NCBI RefSeq assembly: GCF_000013985.1
Contig: NC_008048.1
Span: 2,542,001-2,606,000, forward strand
DNA length: 64,000 nt
Source of the DNA: Sphingopyxis alaskensis RB2256
Lineage (GTDB): Bacteria > Pseudomonadota > Alphaproteobacteria > Sphingomonadales > Sphingomonadaceae
Direction of reading: 5' to 3'
Positions 17,318 to 26,135 of the stretch are shown here, piece after piece. The notes beneath the pieces were generated by a model that was given only the letters and a program-made list of their open reading frames with translations, ran no database searches and had not been told where the DNA came from. Made by a program: the position numbers and the translations under genes. Numbering within the stretch: position 1 is the stretch's first letter; the number at the start of each line of letters is the position of its first letter.

Positions 17318-19155
17318 TCGCCGTCTCCCTTCGGACGGACGCTGACGACGCGCATCATCCCCGCGTGCATGTGATAGAGAAGGTGGCAATGGAACGCCCA
17401 GTCGCCGAGCGCGTCGGCGGTGAAATCGAAGCTCGCGATGCCGCCCGGCTGGACAAGCACCGTATGCTTGCGCGGCGACCGGTCGCCCTTGCCCGTCACC
17501 AGTTCGAAAAAATGGCCGTGGAGGTGGATGGGGTGGCTCATCATCGAATCGTTGATGAGGTTGATCCGCACGCGCTCTCCCTCGATGAAGGGGATGGGCT
17601 CGTGATAGTCGGACATCTTGATGCCGTCGAACGACCACATGAAGCGTTCCATATTGCCGGTCAGATGGATGTCGAGCGAGCGCGAGGCGGCGCGGGTATC
17701 GGGGTTGCGCTCGAGCGCGACAAGGTCATGGTAGGTCAGCACCTTGTGCCCGACATTCTCCAGTCCCTGCCCCGGCTCGCCCATGCGATCCATCGGCATC
17801 GGCGAGATCGTCTGAACGCTGGGATCGCGCTTGACCTGCGGCGCGACACTGAAGTCGCGCATGCTGTGCTGCATGCCTCCGCCAGATCCATGATCCATGC
17901 CCGCCATCGCGCCGCTTTCCCCCGCTGGCGTACAATGGCCCATCTTGGCATGTTCGGGAGGACAAGAAGGGTCGCTCGCCGGCATGGGCATGGCGCCCAT
18001 ATCGCCGCCCGAATGGTCCATACCCGCCATCGCGCCGCCCGACATGTCGCCCATGCCCATGTCCTTCATGGTCGCGAGCGGCCGTTCGCGGAGCGGCGGC
18101 ACCTCGGCGACCATGCCAGCGCGCGGTGCGAGCGTCGCGCGTCCCATGCCCGAGCGGTCATTGGCCTCGGCAACGAGCGTATAAGCACGGTCCTCGACCG
18201 GGGTCACGATGACGTCATAGGTTTCGGCGACCGCGATCTGGAACTCGTCGATCTCGGTCGGCACGACATTGAGGCCGTCGGCCTGCACCACGGTCATCCT
18301 GAGGCCCGGGATGCGGACGTTGAAGATCGTCATCGCCGACGCATTGACGATACGCAGGCGCACCCGCTCGCCCGGGCTGAAGAGCGCGGTCCAGTTGTCG
18401 CGCGGACCATGGCCGTTGACGAGGAAGGTGTATGTCGAACCATTGACGTCGGCGACGTCGGTCGGGTCCATCCGCATCTTGCCCCAATCGATCCGCTCCT
18501 TGAGCGGTTGATCCTTGCCGGCGAGCAGGCCCGCCAGCGTCTGGCGCTGCATGTTGAAATGGCCGGGATTGACCTTGAGCTTGCGGAAGATCGCCTCGGG
18601 CGACAATTGACTGTGGTCGGACAGGACGACGACATGCTCGCGATCGTAGCCGATCGGGTCGGCGCCCGCGGGATCGATGACGATCGGGCCGTAGTGGCCC
18701 AGCTGTTCCTGCAGCCCCGAATGGCTGTGATACCAATAGGTCCCCGACTGGACGACGGGAAACTCATACACGAACTGCGATCGCGGTTTGATGCCGGGGA
18801 AGCTGACGCCGGGCACGCCGTCCATCTGGAACGGCAGGATCAGCCCGTGCCAGTGGATCGAGCTGTCCTCGTCGAGATCGTTGACGACGGTCAGGCGCGC
18901 TGTCTGCCCTTCCTTTAGACGGACGAGCGGCGCGGGCACGGTGCCGTTGATCCCGATCGCGCGGCTGACCTTGCCGTCGATCCGCATCGTCTGCCGGGCG
19001 ATGCGCAGCGTTATGTCATTGCCGGATACGGTCGGAAGCGGCGCGGTGATGCCGGACGACACCGACTGGGCCCAGGCCGGGAACCATGCGGCCATCGCCG
19101 CAGCAGCCCCTCCACCCAAAGCTCCACTGACGAACCGACGCCTTTCCATCTGCAT
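17314..19155 (-). CDS. copA: Multicopper oxidase CopA, periplasmic copper resistance
   Basis: It is 613 residues with a Tat signal (ERRRFVSGALGG). Copper-site motifs are all present: IHWHG, YWYHSH, HPIHLHGHFF and the C-terminal HCHLLYHMHAGM. Between cupredoxin domains 2 and 3 is a Met/His-rich insert (MGMGDMSGGAMAGMDHSGG and one CPPEHAKMGHCTP module). It oxidises Cu(I) and/or sequesters copper in the periplasm. It heads the minus-strand copper operon; the ECF-type promoter at 19191-19217 gives a leader of about 30 bases. Confidence 0.95.
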   Translation of the reverse strand: MQMERRRFVSGALGGGAAAAMAAWFPAWAQSVSSGITAPLPTVSGNDITLRIARQTMRIDGKVSRAIGINGTVPAPLVRLKEGQTARLTVVNDLDEDSSIHWHGLILPFQMDGVPGVSFPGIKPRSQFVYEFPVVQSGTYWYHSHSGLQEQLGHYGPIVIDPAGADPIGYDREHVVVLSDHSQLSPEAIFRKLKVNPGHFNMQRQTLAGLLAGKDQPLKERIDWGKMRMDPTDVADVNGSTYTFLVNGHGPRDNWTALFSPGERVRLRIVNASAMTIFNVRIPGLRMTVVQADGLNVVPTEIDEFQIAVAETYDVIVTPVEDRAYTLVAEANDRSGMGRATLAPRAGMVAEVPPLRERPLATMKDMGMGDMSGGAMAGMDHSGGDMGAMPMPASDPSCPPEHAKMGHCTPAGESGAMAGMDHGSGGGMQHSMRDFSVAPQVKRDPSVQTISPMPMDRMGEPGQGLENVGHKVLTYHDLVALERNPDTRAASRSLDIHLTGNMERFMWSFDGIKMSDYHEPIPFIEGERVRINLINDSMMSHPIHLHGHFFELVTGKGDRSPRKHTVLVQPGGIASFDFTADALGDWAFHCHLLYHMHAGMMRVVSVRPKGDGE

Positions 19156-19190
19156 ATTCTTTCCGACCGTTACTGACTGTTCCTAAAGCT

Positions 19191-19217
19191 ATACGCAGGC
19201 GGCACGCCTGCCCCTCA
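19191..19217 (-). promoter_or_regulatory. Candidate ECF-sigma promoter of the copAB operon
   Basis: On the minus strand it reads TGAGGGG, 14 bases, GCGTAT. The -10 element ends 35 bases before the copA ATG. The elements and the 14-base gap are identical to those in front of the ECF sigma operon (20590-20616), which encodes the likely cognate sigma factor. Confidence 0.75.
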
Positions 19218-19268
19218 ATAAAAATGCCGGACGATGAGGAGATGCCGCCTGAACGAGCGGTCGAACCC

Positions 19269-19853
19269 TCAACCCTCGGCGCTCGCAGATGTTCCCGCGA
19301 GCAATTCCCGGAGCCTGGTCCGCGCTCGATAGAGGCGCGTTTCGACTGTTTTCTCGCTGACCCGCAAAATGACCGCTGTTTCGGCCTGGCTGACCTCGTC
19401 GACACCGCGGAGGAGCAACACTTCGCGCAAATTCTGCGGCAGCTGATCGATCGCCCCGCGAACCCTGGCGAGCTCTCGCCTGTCGGTCGCCGCGGAATCG
19501 GGCCCAGGACCATCGCTTGCTACGTGATGCGCATTTTCGAGCGGGAGCGCGCGGGAGAAAAAGGCGCGCACCTTTCGCCGTCGTGCCCAGTCGCGACATT
19601 TGTTGAGCGCGATACGGGCGATCCATGTGCGGAAGGGGCGTTCGCCATCATAGCGATCGAGCGCCGAAAAGCCGGAGACGAACGTCTCCTGCGTCAAATC
19701 CATCGCCTCGTCGGCATCGCCGATCTGCTTTACGATGAGCCGGTAGACGCCCGTTTTGTAACGGCGCAGCAACTCGCGATAGGCGTCTTCGCGGTGCGCG
19801 CGCGCAAAGGCCGCCAGATCCTGGTCGCTACATTGCGATAGGTCGGCGCTCAC
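19269..19853 (-). CDS. ECF RNA polymerase sigma factor (CnrH-like)
   Basis: It is 194 residues: sigma region 2 (YRLIVKQIGDADEAMDLTQETFVSGFSALDRYDGERPFRTWIARIALNKCRDW) and region 4 (LPQNLREVLLLRGVDEVSQAETAVILRVSEKTVETRLYRAR). The start overlaps the stop of the CnrX-like sensor gene (ATGA). The gene order anti-sigma, sensor, sigma is that of cnrYXH. It sits between the copAB and copCD operons. A repeated TGAGGG-N15-GCGTAT promoter in front of its own operon and of the copper operons is best explained as its recognition site. Confidence 0.93.
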   Translation of the reverse strand: MSADLSQCSDQDLAAFARAHREDAYRELLRRYKTGVYRLIVKQIGDADEAMDLTQETFVSGFSALDRYDGERPFRTWIARIALNKCRDWARRRKVRAFFSRALPLENAHHVASDGPGPDSAATDRRELARVRGAIDQLPQNLREVLLLRGVDEVSQAETAVILRVSEKTVETRLYRARTRLRELLAGTSASAEG

Positions 19854-20287
19854 CGCGCATCGGCGGTCAGCGCCTTGACCACGCTTTTGTCGAACATTTC
19901 CGCTTGATCGGGGTTGAGAACCCCGCGCATCGCGAAGAGATGCTGGAGCGTTTCCTTCTGCAATGTCCCCATCACCTCATGCGTCTCGTCGATCGCCTCG
20001 GTGACGCGCGGTCCATAGCCATGCTCGGCTTCGATCGCCTGCGCGAGCCGGACATTGGCGGCGCGCATCTCGAGTTCGAGCGCCTGGCGGCGACCGGCGA
20101 AGTCGGCTTCGATCCGCTCGAGTTTCTTTTCCTGCTCCGGGGTCAGGTCGAGTTGGCTGTGGAGAAGCGCATGAAGTTCGGTTTCGCTGGCTTTGGGCGC
20201 ATCGGCTACCAGACGGCCGATGAACACGCCGGCAATCGCCGCGGCGAAGGCAATGAGCCCCAAGAGAAGAAGACGGCGCGACGGCAT
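19850..20287 (-). CDS. Periplasmic heavy-metal sensor (CnrX-like)
   Basis: It is 145 residues with one N-terminal membrane anchor (LLLLGLIAFAAAIAGVFIG) and a helical periplasmic domain. H39 and H43 (HALLH), E60, H116 and M120 (HLFAM) fall at a constant offset of three from the five metal ligands of CnrX (H42, H46, E63, H119, M123). In the CnrYXH system CnrX detects Ni/Co and releases the sigma factor from CnrY. The gene is 2 bases from the anti-sigma gene and overlaps the sigma gene. The neighbours suggest copper, the ligands suggest Ni/Co-type coordination; the true inducer is open. Confidence 0.85.
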   Translation of the reverse strand: MPSRRLLLLGLIAFAAAIAGVFIGRLVADAPKASETELHALLHSQLDLTPEQEKKLERIEADFAGRRQALELEMRAANVRLAQAIEAEHGYGPRVTEAIDETHEVMGTLQKETLQHLFAMRGVLNPDQAEMFDKSVVKALTADAR

Positions 20288-20289
20288 CG

Positions 20290-20556
20290 CTACTGTACAT
20301 CCAGCAAGGTGGAAGGCACCAATGCGCTAGGCGGGCCGAATGGGGTCAGGGGGCTTGCCGCGACCGCCGGCTGGGAAATCGCACTCCCCGCAAAGACACC
20401 GCCGCCGAGCGAGACAAAGGCCGCGAGCGCCATCAGGCGGCGCATCGCTACCGCTTCGCGCCGGCGGATCGCCAATGCGCCCATGATGCGATCATCGAGC
20501 GCATCGAGCGCTGCGGGCAGATCGATCCTGTTCAAAATGCGAAGCTCCTTATCCAT
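20290..20556 (-). CDS. Small membrane anti-sigma factor (CnrY-like)
   Basis: It is 88 residues: a cytoplasmic N-terminal part (MDKELRILNRIDLPAALDAL) with the length and position of the sigma-binding helices of CnrY, one membrane helix (about residues 40-62) and a short periplasmic tail. Sequence identity in this family is low, so the call rests on size, topology and the Y-X-H gene order. The ATG at 20556 was preferred to a TTG at 20571 because GAAGAGA precedes it and the ECF-type -10 at 20590 leaves a short leader. It should hold the sigma factor at the membrane until metal is sensed. Confidence 0.7.
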   Translation of the reverse strand: MDKELRILNRIDLPAALDALDDRIMGALAIRRREAVAMRRLMALAAFVSLGGGVFAGSAISQPAVAASPLTPFGPPSALVPSTLLDVQ

Positions 20557-20589
20557 CGATCGTCTCTTCAAACCTTTCCATCATTGTAC

Positions 20590-20616
20590 ATACGCGCCGA
20601 AGCGCCTCACCCCTCA
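20590..20616 (-). promoter_or_regulatory. Candidate autoregulated ECF promoter of the sigma operon
   Basis: On the minus strand it reads TGAGGGG, 14 bases, GCGTAT, with the -10 element 33 bases before the anti-sigma ATG. It matches the copA site exactly in both elements and spacing. ECF operons usually drive themselves, which supports assigning this motif to the local sigma factor. Confidence 0.75.
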
Positions 20617-20627
20617 CACCAGAATAT

Positions 20628-20639
20628 TATTCCGGAATA
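20628..20639. promoter_or_regulatory. Palindrome TATTCCGGAATA between divergent promoters
   Basis: A perfect 12-base palindrome lies between the minus-strand promoter of the sigma operon and the plus-strand promoter of copC, touching neither. It could bind a repressor shared by both, such as the AraC-type protein downstream; there is no other evidence. Confidence 0.3.
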
Positions 20640-20641
20640 TT

Positions 20642-20668
20642 TGAGGGCCATGCCGATATCCTGCGTAT
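20642..20668 (+). promoter_or_regulatory. Candidate ECF-sigma promoter of copCD
   Basis: It reads TGAGGGC, 14 bases, GCGTAT, with the -10 ending 31 bases before the copC ATG. Only the seventh base of the -35 element differs from the copA and sigma-operon sites. Confidence 0.72.
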
Positions 20669-20699
20669 TAGCAGGACAGACACGCATTTGGAGGTGTTC

Positions 20700-21083
20700 A
20701 TGTTCAAGTCTCTTCTCCCCTCTGCAGCGGCGGCTTTCGCTCTGCTTCTCATGCCGGCCACGGCAAGCGCGCACACCAAGCTCGTCAGCTCGACGCCCGC
20801 CGCCAATTCGACCGTTTCGAAGGTCACGTCGGTCAATCTTCAGTTCAACGAAAAGATCGTCGCCTCGACCCTCAAGACCGAGCTGGTCATGACCGGCATG
20901 CCCGGCATGGCCAATCATGCCCCGATGAAGGTGCCTTACTCGTCGATGATGGGCAAAGAGGGCAAGTCGGCGATGCTGATGCTCAAGCGGCCGCTGACAG
21001 CCGGAACCTACAAGGTCACATGGTCGGCGGCGGGCGCTGATACCCACCGCATGGGCAGCGAATTCAGCTTCACCGTAAAGTAA
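20700..21083 (+). CDS. copC: Periplasmic copper-binding protein CopC
   Basis: It is 127 residues: a signal peptide ending ASA, mature N-terminus HTKLVSSTPAANS whose His1 is the Cu(II) ligand of CopC proteins, a Met-rich loop (MTGMPGMANHAPMK) suited to Cu(I), and a C-terminal DTHRMGSEFSFTVK. The ATG at 20700 follows GGAGG at the right distance; the TTG at 20688 overlaps that ribosome site and was rejected. It carries copper in the periplasm and probably hands it to CopD, encoded 6 bases downstream. Confidence 0.95.
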   Translation: MFKSLLPSAAAAFALLLMPATASAHTKLVSSTPAANSTVSKVTSVNLQFNEKIVASTLKTELVMTGMPGMANHAPMKVPYSSMMGKEGKSAMLMLKRPLTAGTYKVTWSAAGADTHRMGSEFSFTVK

Positions 21084-21089
21084 AAGACG

Positions 21090-22058
21090 GTGGGGGACCC
21101 CGTTCTGATCGGCATCAGGTTCGCACTTTATGCGGACCTGATGCTCATCGCCGGCCTTGCTGCGTTCCCGCTTTTTGCGCTGACACGGAGCGAACGCCTT
21201 GCGCCGCAGTCGATGATGGCCTCGATCTGGCGCGCAGAGCGATGGCTCTGCGCCGCCGGACTGCTTCTCTCCATCTTGGGGATGGGCGTGCTCGCGGCTT
21301 CGATGCAGGGTGTGGGGCTCCTCTCCCTGGAACTCCAGCCTTTTTGGGACCTTGTTCGCGAGACCGAGGTCGGCACAGCCTGGGTCTACCGGAGCGCAGC
21401 GCTGCTGCTCGCGCTGGGAGTCGCGATCTGGATGGTCCGCTGGCCGACAACTTCGGCCGCCGTACTCGCGGCCGCGGGCTCGGTGGCCGTCGCGAGTCTG
21501 GTCTGGTCCGGCCACGCCGGCGCGACCGAAGGCGCCGCAGGCACCGTGCACCGGATCAGCGACATCTTGCACCTGATTGCAGCGGCGGTCTGGATCGGCG
21601 CGATCGGCGCCTTCCTGATCCTGATCTCACCACGTCGTGTCCGCGAATGGCCGGGCGGACTCCAAATTGCGGCGCGGAGCCTCGATCAATTCTCGCGCGT
21701 CGGTACGATCTGCGCCCTCGTCATCGCCGCCACCGGCCTCGTCAACAGCCAGATGATCGTCGGCGCCGAGAATCTCGGCCGTTCCCTCGGCTCGCCCTAT
21801 GGACAATTGCTTCTCGCCAAGCTTGCGCTGTTCGGACTGATGCTGGCGCTCGCGGCGGCGAACCGCTGGCGGCTGACCCCGGCGCTCGCGGCCGCCGTCC
21901 CGGGGACCGATACCGACAATGTCGACGCCGACCCCGACCTCGCGATTGCAGCCATGCGCAGAAGCCTCATCATCGAAGCGTCGGCCGCGCTCGCCATACT
22001 CGCGCTGGTTGCCTGGTTCGGCACGCTCGAACCCTTCGTCACCGCCGATCCGGTTTGA
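21090..22058 (+). CDS. copD: Copper transport protein CopD
   Basis: It is 322 residues and consists of about eight membrane helices. The CopD family blocks SGHAGATEGAAG...HRISDILHLIAAAVWIGAIGAF and a late LLLAKLALFGLMLALAAANRWRLTP are present. The start is GTG. CopD is thought to move copper across the inner membrane together with CopC. It follows copC closely and leads into an AraC-type regulator. Confidence 0.92.
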   Translation: MGDPVLIGIRFALYADLMLIAGLAAFPLFALTRSERLAPQSMMASIWRAERWLCAAGLLLSILGMGVLAASMQGVGLLSLELQPFWDLVRETEVGTAWVYRSAALLLALGVAIWMVRWPTTSAAVLAAAGSVAVASLVWSGHAGATEGAAGTVHRISDILHLIAAAVWIGAIGAFLILISPRRVREWPGGLQIAARSLDQFSRVGTICALVIAATGLVNSQMIVGAENLGRSLGSPYGQLLLAKLALFGLMLALAAANRWRLTPALAAAVPGTDTDNVDADPDLAIAAMRRSLIIEASAALAILALVAWFGTLEPFVTADPV

Positions 22059-22090
22059 CCCCAAGCACCGCCTCTTGGTCGGGTTCGATC

Positions 22091-22780
22091 ATGCTCGGGA
22101 CCGGCTGGGCGCTCATTGACGCGCGCATCGGGAGCAGCCGTCCCCATAACCATGTGGCGCACCAGATCAGCCTCGCCATCGAACGCGACCTCGAAATTTC
22201 CGGTGATGCCGACCTGATAGTTCCCGCCGGACACGCCATTGCGATAGCGTCGCATGTCCGGCACCGCCTCGGGCCGCCGGGCGCCCTCGTGCGGTCATTT
22301 TATCTCGACCCGCTTTTTCGTGCCGACGCGCGGCTGTCCGCCGGATCGGCGCCCGTCCTGTTGACACCAGTAGAGACGGCCGGACTATGCGATATCGCTA
22401 GCGGCGCGGACGCGAAGCGCTGGGCGTCCGACTATCTCGACCGGTCGCAGGTGCGTCCGGTGGATGCACGCCTGTCCGAGGCGCTCGCGGCCCCTAGTGA
22501 TTTGTCGACCGCGCGCGCGTTGGCCGACGTCGCCTGCCTCTCGCCCTCGCGCCTTCGCGAAATCGTCTGCCGCGACTTCGGCGTGCCTCCGGCCAAATTG
22601 CTGCAGTGGCTCCAGCTTCAACGCGCCGTGCGGGCGCTGGTCGGCGGCGGAGGTCTCGCCGACGCAGCGGCGGCGGGAGGCTTCGCCGATCAGTCGCACT
22701 TCACGCGCCGCTGCGCTCAATGGCTAGGCGTGACGCCTTCGGCTGGCCTTAGCGCCTTCGCGTTCGAAATCGTGCCCTGA
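22091..22780 (+). CDS. AraC-family transcriptional regulator
   Basis: It is 229 residues. The N-terminal part (about 1-110) contains a cupin-like stretch with PHNHVAHQISL and PAGHAIAIASHVRH, whose His residues could bind metal. The C-terminal half has the two AraC helix-turn-helix elements (LADVACLSPSRLREIVCRDFGVPPAKLLQWLQLQRA and AAGGFADQSHFTRRCAQWLGVTPS). The ribosome site is weak; it starts 33 bases after copD. It probably controls the surrounding copper genes, possibly in response to metal through the His-rich cupin (inference). Confidence 0.85.
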   Translation: MLGTGWALIDARIGSSRPHNHVAHQISLAIERDLEISGDADLIVPAGHAIAIASHVRHRLGPPGALVRSFYLDPLFRADARLSAGSAPVLLTPVETAGLCDIASGADAKRWASDYLDRSQVRPVDARLSEALAAPSDLSTARALADVACLSPSRLREIVCRDFGVPPAKLLQWLQLQRAVRALVGGGGLADAAAAGGFADQSHFTRRCAQWLGVTPSAGLSAFAFEIVP

Positions 22781-22917
22781 GCCGGATGCGCCTCGCACCG
22801 CGTCGCTCCGGCGAAACATTCAAGACCGCCGCGCCTGCTTGCCCCTAAGCGTCTCCTCGAGACCGGCGAGTGCGGCCGCAATCCGGCGGCAAGCCAAAGC
22901 GTCGAAAGGAGACGGCC

Positions 22918-23595
22918 ATGCCCGACCCGAAACCCGTAGCAAGATCCTACACGCCAGCGGCAGGATATCACTTCCTGACGCCCTTTTATGATTTCGGCGT
23001 CGCGGTGACGACGCGCGAGCGCGTGTGGCGCGACCGTCTCGTTCGCCATATGGCGCTCGGCGAGGGTGACGTCATTCTCGATATCGGCTCGGGTACGGGA
23101 AATCTCGCGCTGGCGATCGCTCGCCATAGCCGGGACGTCCGCTATCTTGGTTTCGACCCCGACGAGGCCGCGACGCGAATTGCCCGAACGAAGACCGCGC
23201 AGATTGTTCCACCGCCGGAGTTTCGAGTTGGCTTTTTCGCGGCTTCGGCGATCGATGACTGGCCCTCGCCTTCCAAGATTGCGATCTGCCTCGTCCTTCA
23301 TCAGGTCGGGCTTGAGGAAAAGGCACGTCTGCTACGCGAGGCCCGGCAGGTGCTCGCGCCGGGCGGCAAACTCTATGTCACCGACTATGGAGAACAGCGC
23401 AGCCGCCTCATGCGGTTGCTGTTCCGCCTGACGATCCAGCAGCTCGACGGCGTCCAGGACACCCAACCCAACGCCGATGGATTGCTCCCGGTGCTGATGA
23501 GAGAGGCAGGCTTTTGCGATGTTCGCGAACTTGAGACGTTCCGCACGCCAACCGGTGCGATCGCGATCATCGAGGCCCGAAAGCCCGGGACCTGA
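22918..23595 (+). CDS. Class I SAM-dependent methyltransferase
   Basis: It is 225 residues. The SAM-binding motif I is VILDIGSGTGNLALAIAR, followed by the acidic end of strand 2 (LGFDPDEAA) and APGGKLYVTDYGE. It looks like a UbiE/small-molecule methyltransferase, not a DNA methylase. GGAG precedes the ATG. Membrane or quinone-type methyltransferases recur in sphingomonad copper clusters beside copD, but the substrate is unknown. Confidence 0.85.
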   Translation: MPDPKPVARSYTPAAGYHFLTPFYDFGVAVTTRERVWRDRLVRHMALGEGDVILDIGSGTGNLALAIARHSRDVRYLGFDPDEAATRIARTKTAQIVPPPEFRVGFFAASAIDDWPSPSKIAICLVLHQVGLEEKARLLREARQVLAPGGKLYVTDYGEQRSRLMRLLFRLTIQQLDGVQDTQPNADGLLPVLMREAGFCDVRELETFRTPTGAIAIIEARKPGT

Positions 23596-23616
23596 CGGCA
23601 CAGGGCAAAGAAAATC

Positions 23617-23643
23617 CAAGGGATAATCGCCTTTCTTGCGTAT
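23617..23643 (+). promoter_or_regulatory. Weaker candidate ECF promoter before the copper ATPase
   Basis: It reads CAAGGGA, 14 bases, GCGTAT. The -10 element and spacing match the copper promoters; the -35 differs in the first two bases and the last. It lies 118 bases before the ATPase start in the gap after the methyltransferase gene, so it could give the ATPase its own transcript. Confidence 0.45.
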
Positions 23644-23761
23644 CGATAGAAGCGGCTCCATTCTGGAACCGCCAGGAACGACGCCAGCGGCGAACTCGAC
23701 CGGTGGCGTTTGGACCGCCCCGCCGCGAGGCGGGCATCCGACACATACGGGAGCGGCGGCG

Positions 23762-26083
23762 ATGCACGATCATCAGGGCGCAGAAAAAGGCAGCGGGAGC
23801 ACGACCGATCCCGTCTGCGGCATGACGGTCGATCCGGCCACCACACCTCACACCGCGACGCATAGCGGCAAGCATCACTATTTCTGCAGCGCAGGCTGCC
23901 TCGCCAAATTCGAGGCCGATCCCGATCTTTATGCCGCAAAAAGCGAGCCGGCCGCAGCCGATGCACCCGAAGGCGCCATCTGGACCTGCCCGATGCATCC
24001 CGAAATCCAGCGCGCCGGCCCCGGAAGCTGCCCGATCTGCGGCATGGCACTCGAGCCCGTCATGCCGACAGCATCGGACGGCCCCAGCGAAGAATATCGC
24101 GATATGCGGCGGCGCTTCTGGATCGGGCTCCTTCTCGCCCTTCCGGTGGTTGCGCTCGAAATGGGCGGCCATCTGACGGGCCTCCACCAATATGTCGGCC
24201 GCCAGACGAACAACTGGATCCAGATGCTGCTCGCGACCCCCGTCGTGCTATGGGCTGGCTGGCCCTTCTTCGAGCGCGCCTGGCTCTCGATCCGCAACAA
24301 GAGCCTCAACATGTTCACCCTCATAGCGATGGGGACGGGCGTTGCCTGGGGCTACAGCATGATGGCGGCGATTCTCCCGCAAATCTTCCCGGCAGCCTTC
24401 CGCGCCGCCGATGGTTCGGTCGCGGTCTATTTCGAGGCCGCCGCAGTCATCACGGTCCTGGTGCTACTCGGGCAGGTGCTCGAACTCAGGGCCCGCGAAA
24501 CGACGAGCGGCGCGATCCGCGCGCTCCTTGACCTGACACCGAAGCTCGCCCGGCGCGTCCGCAGCGATGGAAGCGACGAGGAGGTAGCGCTCGAGGAAGT
24601 CGCGGTCGGCGACATGCTGCGCATCCGTCCGGGCGAAAAAGTCCCCGTCGATGGCATCGTCGTAGAAGGCCGCGGCACAGTCGACGAATCGATGGTTACG
24701 GGCGAATCGATGCCGGTCACCAAGGCGGCCGGCGCGGCGCTGATCGGCGGGACGATCAACCAGACGGGCGGCCTGCTCATGCGCAGCGAGAAGGTCGGGC
24801 GCGACACGATGCTCGCGCGGATCGTACAAATGGTCGCCGACGCGCAGCGCAGCCGGGCGCCGATCCAGCGTCTCGCCGATACCGTTTCGGGCTGGTTCGT
24901 GCCCGGCGTCATCGTCGTCGCCATCGTCGCTTTCATTGTCTGGTCGCTTCTCGGCCCCGCGCCCGCCATGGCCTACGGCCTTATCGCCGCCGTCTCGGTG
25001 CTCATCATCGCCTGCCCCTGCGCGCTCGGCCTCGCGACGCCGATGTCGATCATGGTCGGCGTGGGGCGCGGCGCCGAAGTTGGCGTGCTGATCAAAAATG
25101 CCGAGGCGCTTGAGCGGATGGAGAAGGTCGACACGCTCGTCGTCGATAAGACCGGGACGCTGACAGAAGGCAGACCCTCGGTCGTCGCCATCGAAGTCGC
25201 CGAAGGGTTCGAGGAAAACGACCTCCTCCGGATTGCCGCGAGCCTTGAGCGCAGCAGCGAACATCCATTGGCCGCCGCAATCGTCAAAGCGGCGGAAGAC
25301 CGCGCCCTCGCGCTCGTCGAGCCATCGGGAGTCGACCAGCCGGTCGGCAAGGGCATCGTCGGGGTCGTCGACGACAAGGCGATCGTCCTCGGCAATGCGA
25401 ACTTTCTCGAAGAATATGACGTCGATCTGGGCGCACTCGCCGAGGCGGCTGACCGGCTTCGTACAGACGGTGCAACGGCGATCTACATCGCGGTCAGCGG
25501 CAAGGCGGCCGGCGTCATCGCCATCGCCGATCCGGTCAAGGAGACGACGGGCGACGCGCTCGCGGCGCTGCGCGAGGCCGGAATCAAGGTCATCATGCTC
25601 ACCGGCGACAATCGCGTCACCGCCGAGGCGATCGCGCGGCGCCTCGGCATCGACGACGTTGAGGCCGACGTCCTCCCCGACCAGAAGAGTGCGGTCGTGC
25701 AGCGGCTGCGCGAAGAGGGCCGGATCGTCGCGATGGCCGGCGACGGGGTCAACGACGCCCCCGCGCTCGCCGCCGCTGACGTCGGCATCGCGATGGGCTC
25801 GGGAACCGATGTCGCCATCGAAAGCGCGGGAGTGACGCTGCTGCGCGGCGACCTTCTGGGCATCGTGCGGGCGCGGCATCTCAGCCATGCGACGATGGCG
25901 AACATCCGCCAGAATCTCTTCTTCGCTTTCGCCTATAATGTCGCCGGGATTCCGGTCGCTGCGGGCGTGCTCTATCCGGTCTTCGGACTATTGCTCTCGC
26001 CGGTCATTGCCGCCGCTGCGATGGCACTCTCGTCCGTCAGCGTCATCGCCAATTCTTTGCGGCTGCGCTTTGCCAGAATCTGA
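23762..26083 (+). CDS. copA: Copper-exporting P1B-type ATPase (first copy)
   Basis: It is 773 residues: an N-terminal YHS/TRASH-like region ([23 protein letters not shown]), a heavy-metal-binding domain ([10 protein letters not shown]...[10 protein letters not shown]), eight membrane helices, the phosphatase loop TGES, the CPC ion-path motif ([11 protein letters not shown]), the phosphorylation site [11 protein letters not shown] loop SSEHPLA and hinge [11 protein letters not shown]. There is no classic N-terminal GMTCxxC domain. It exports Cu(I) from the cytoplasm to the periplasm. A same-length paralogue lies at 50206-52527. The start gives the natural N-terminus [10 protein letters not shown]. 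Confidence 0.95.
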   Translation: MHDHQGAEKGSGSTTDPVCGMTVDPATTPHTATHSGKHHYFCSAGCLAKFEADPDLYAAKSEPAAADAPEGAIWTCPMHPEIQRAGPGSCPICGMALEPVMPTASDGPSEEYRDMRRRFWIGLLLALPVVALEMGGHLTGLHQYVGRQTNNWIQMLLATPVVLWAGWPFFERAWLSIRNKSLNMFTLIAMGTGVAWGYSMMAAILPQIFPAAFRAADGSVAVYFEAAAVITVLVLLGQVLELRARETTSGAIRALLDLTPKLARRVRSDGSDEEVALEEVAVGDMLRIRPGEKVPVDGIVVEGRGTVDESMVTGESMPVTKAAGAALIGGTINQTGGLLMRSEKVGRDTMLARIVQMVADAQRSRAPIQRLADTVSGWFVPGVIVVAIVAFIVWSLLGPAPAMAYGLIAAVSVLIIACPCALGLATPMSIMVGVGRGAEVGVLIKNAEALERMEKVDTLVVDKTGTLTEGRPSVVAIEVAEGFEENDLLRIAASLERSSEHPLAAAIVKAAEDRALALVEPSGVDQPVGKGIVGVVDDKAIVLGNANFLEEYDVDLGALAEAADRLRTDGATAIYIAVSGKAAGVIAIADPVKETTGDALAALREAGIKVIMLTGDNRVTAEAIARRLGIDDVEADVLPDQKSAVVQRLREEGRIVAMAGDGVNDAPALAAADVGIAMGSGTDVAIESAGVTLLRGDLLGIVRARHLSHATMANIRQNLFFAFAYNVAGIPVAAGVLYPVFGLLLSPVIAAAAMALSSVSVIANSLRLRFARI

Positions 26084-26135
26084 TCGAAACCACCGGAGGC
26101 ACTCGTGAAGTGTCGGCACAACAAGGGGAAATGAT

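Noticed and set aside
17318..17638. Upstream extension of copB
   Set aside because: It is antisense-free but inside copA in another frame and reads as Arg/Pro-rich noise; the signal peptide starts at 17317.
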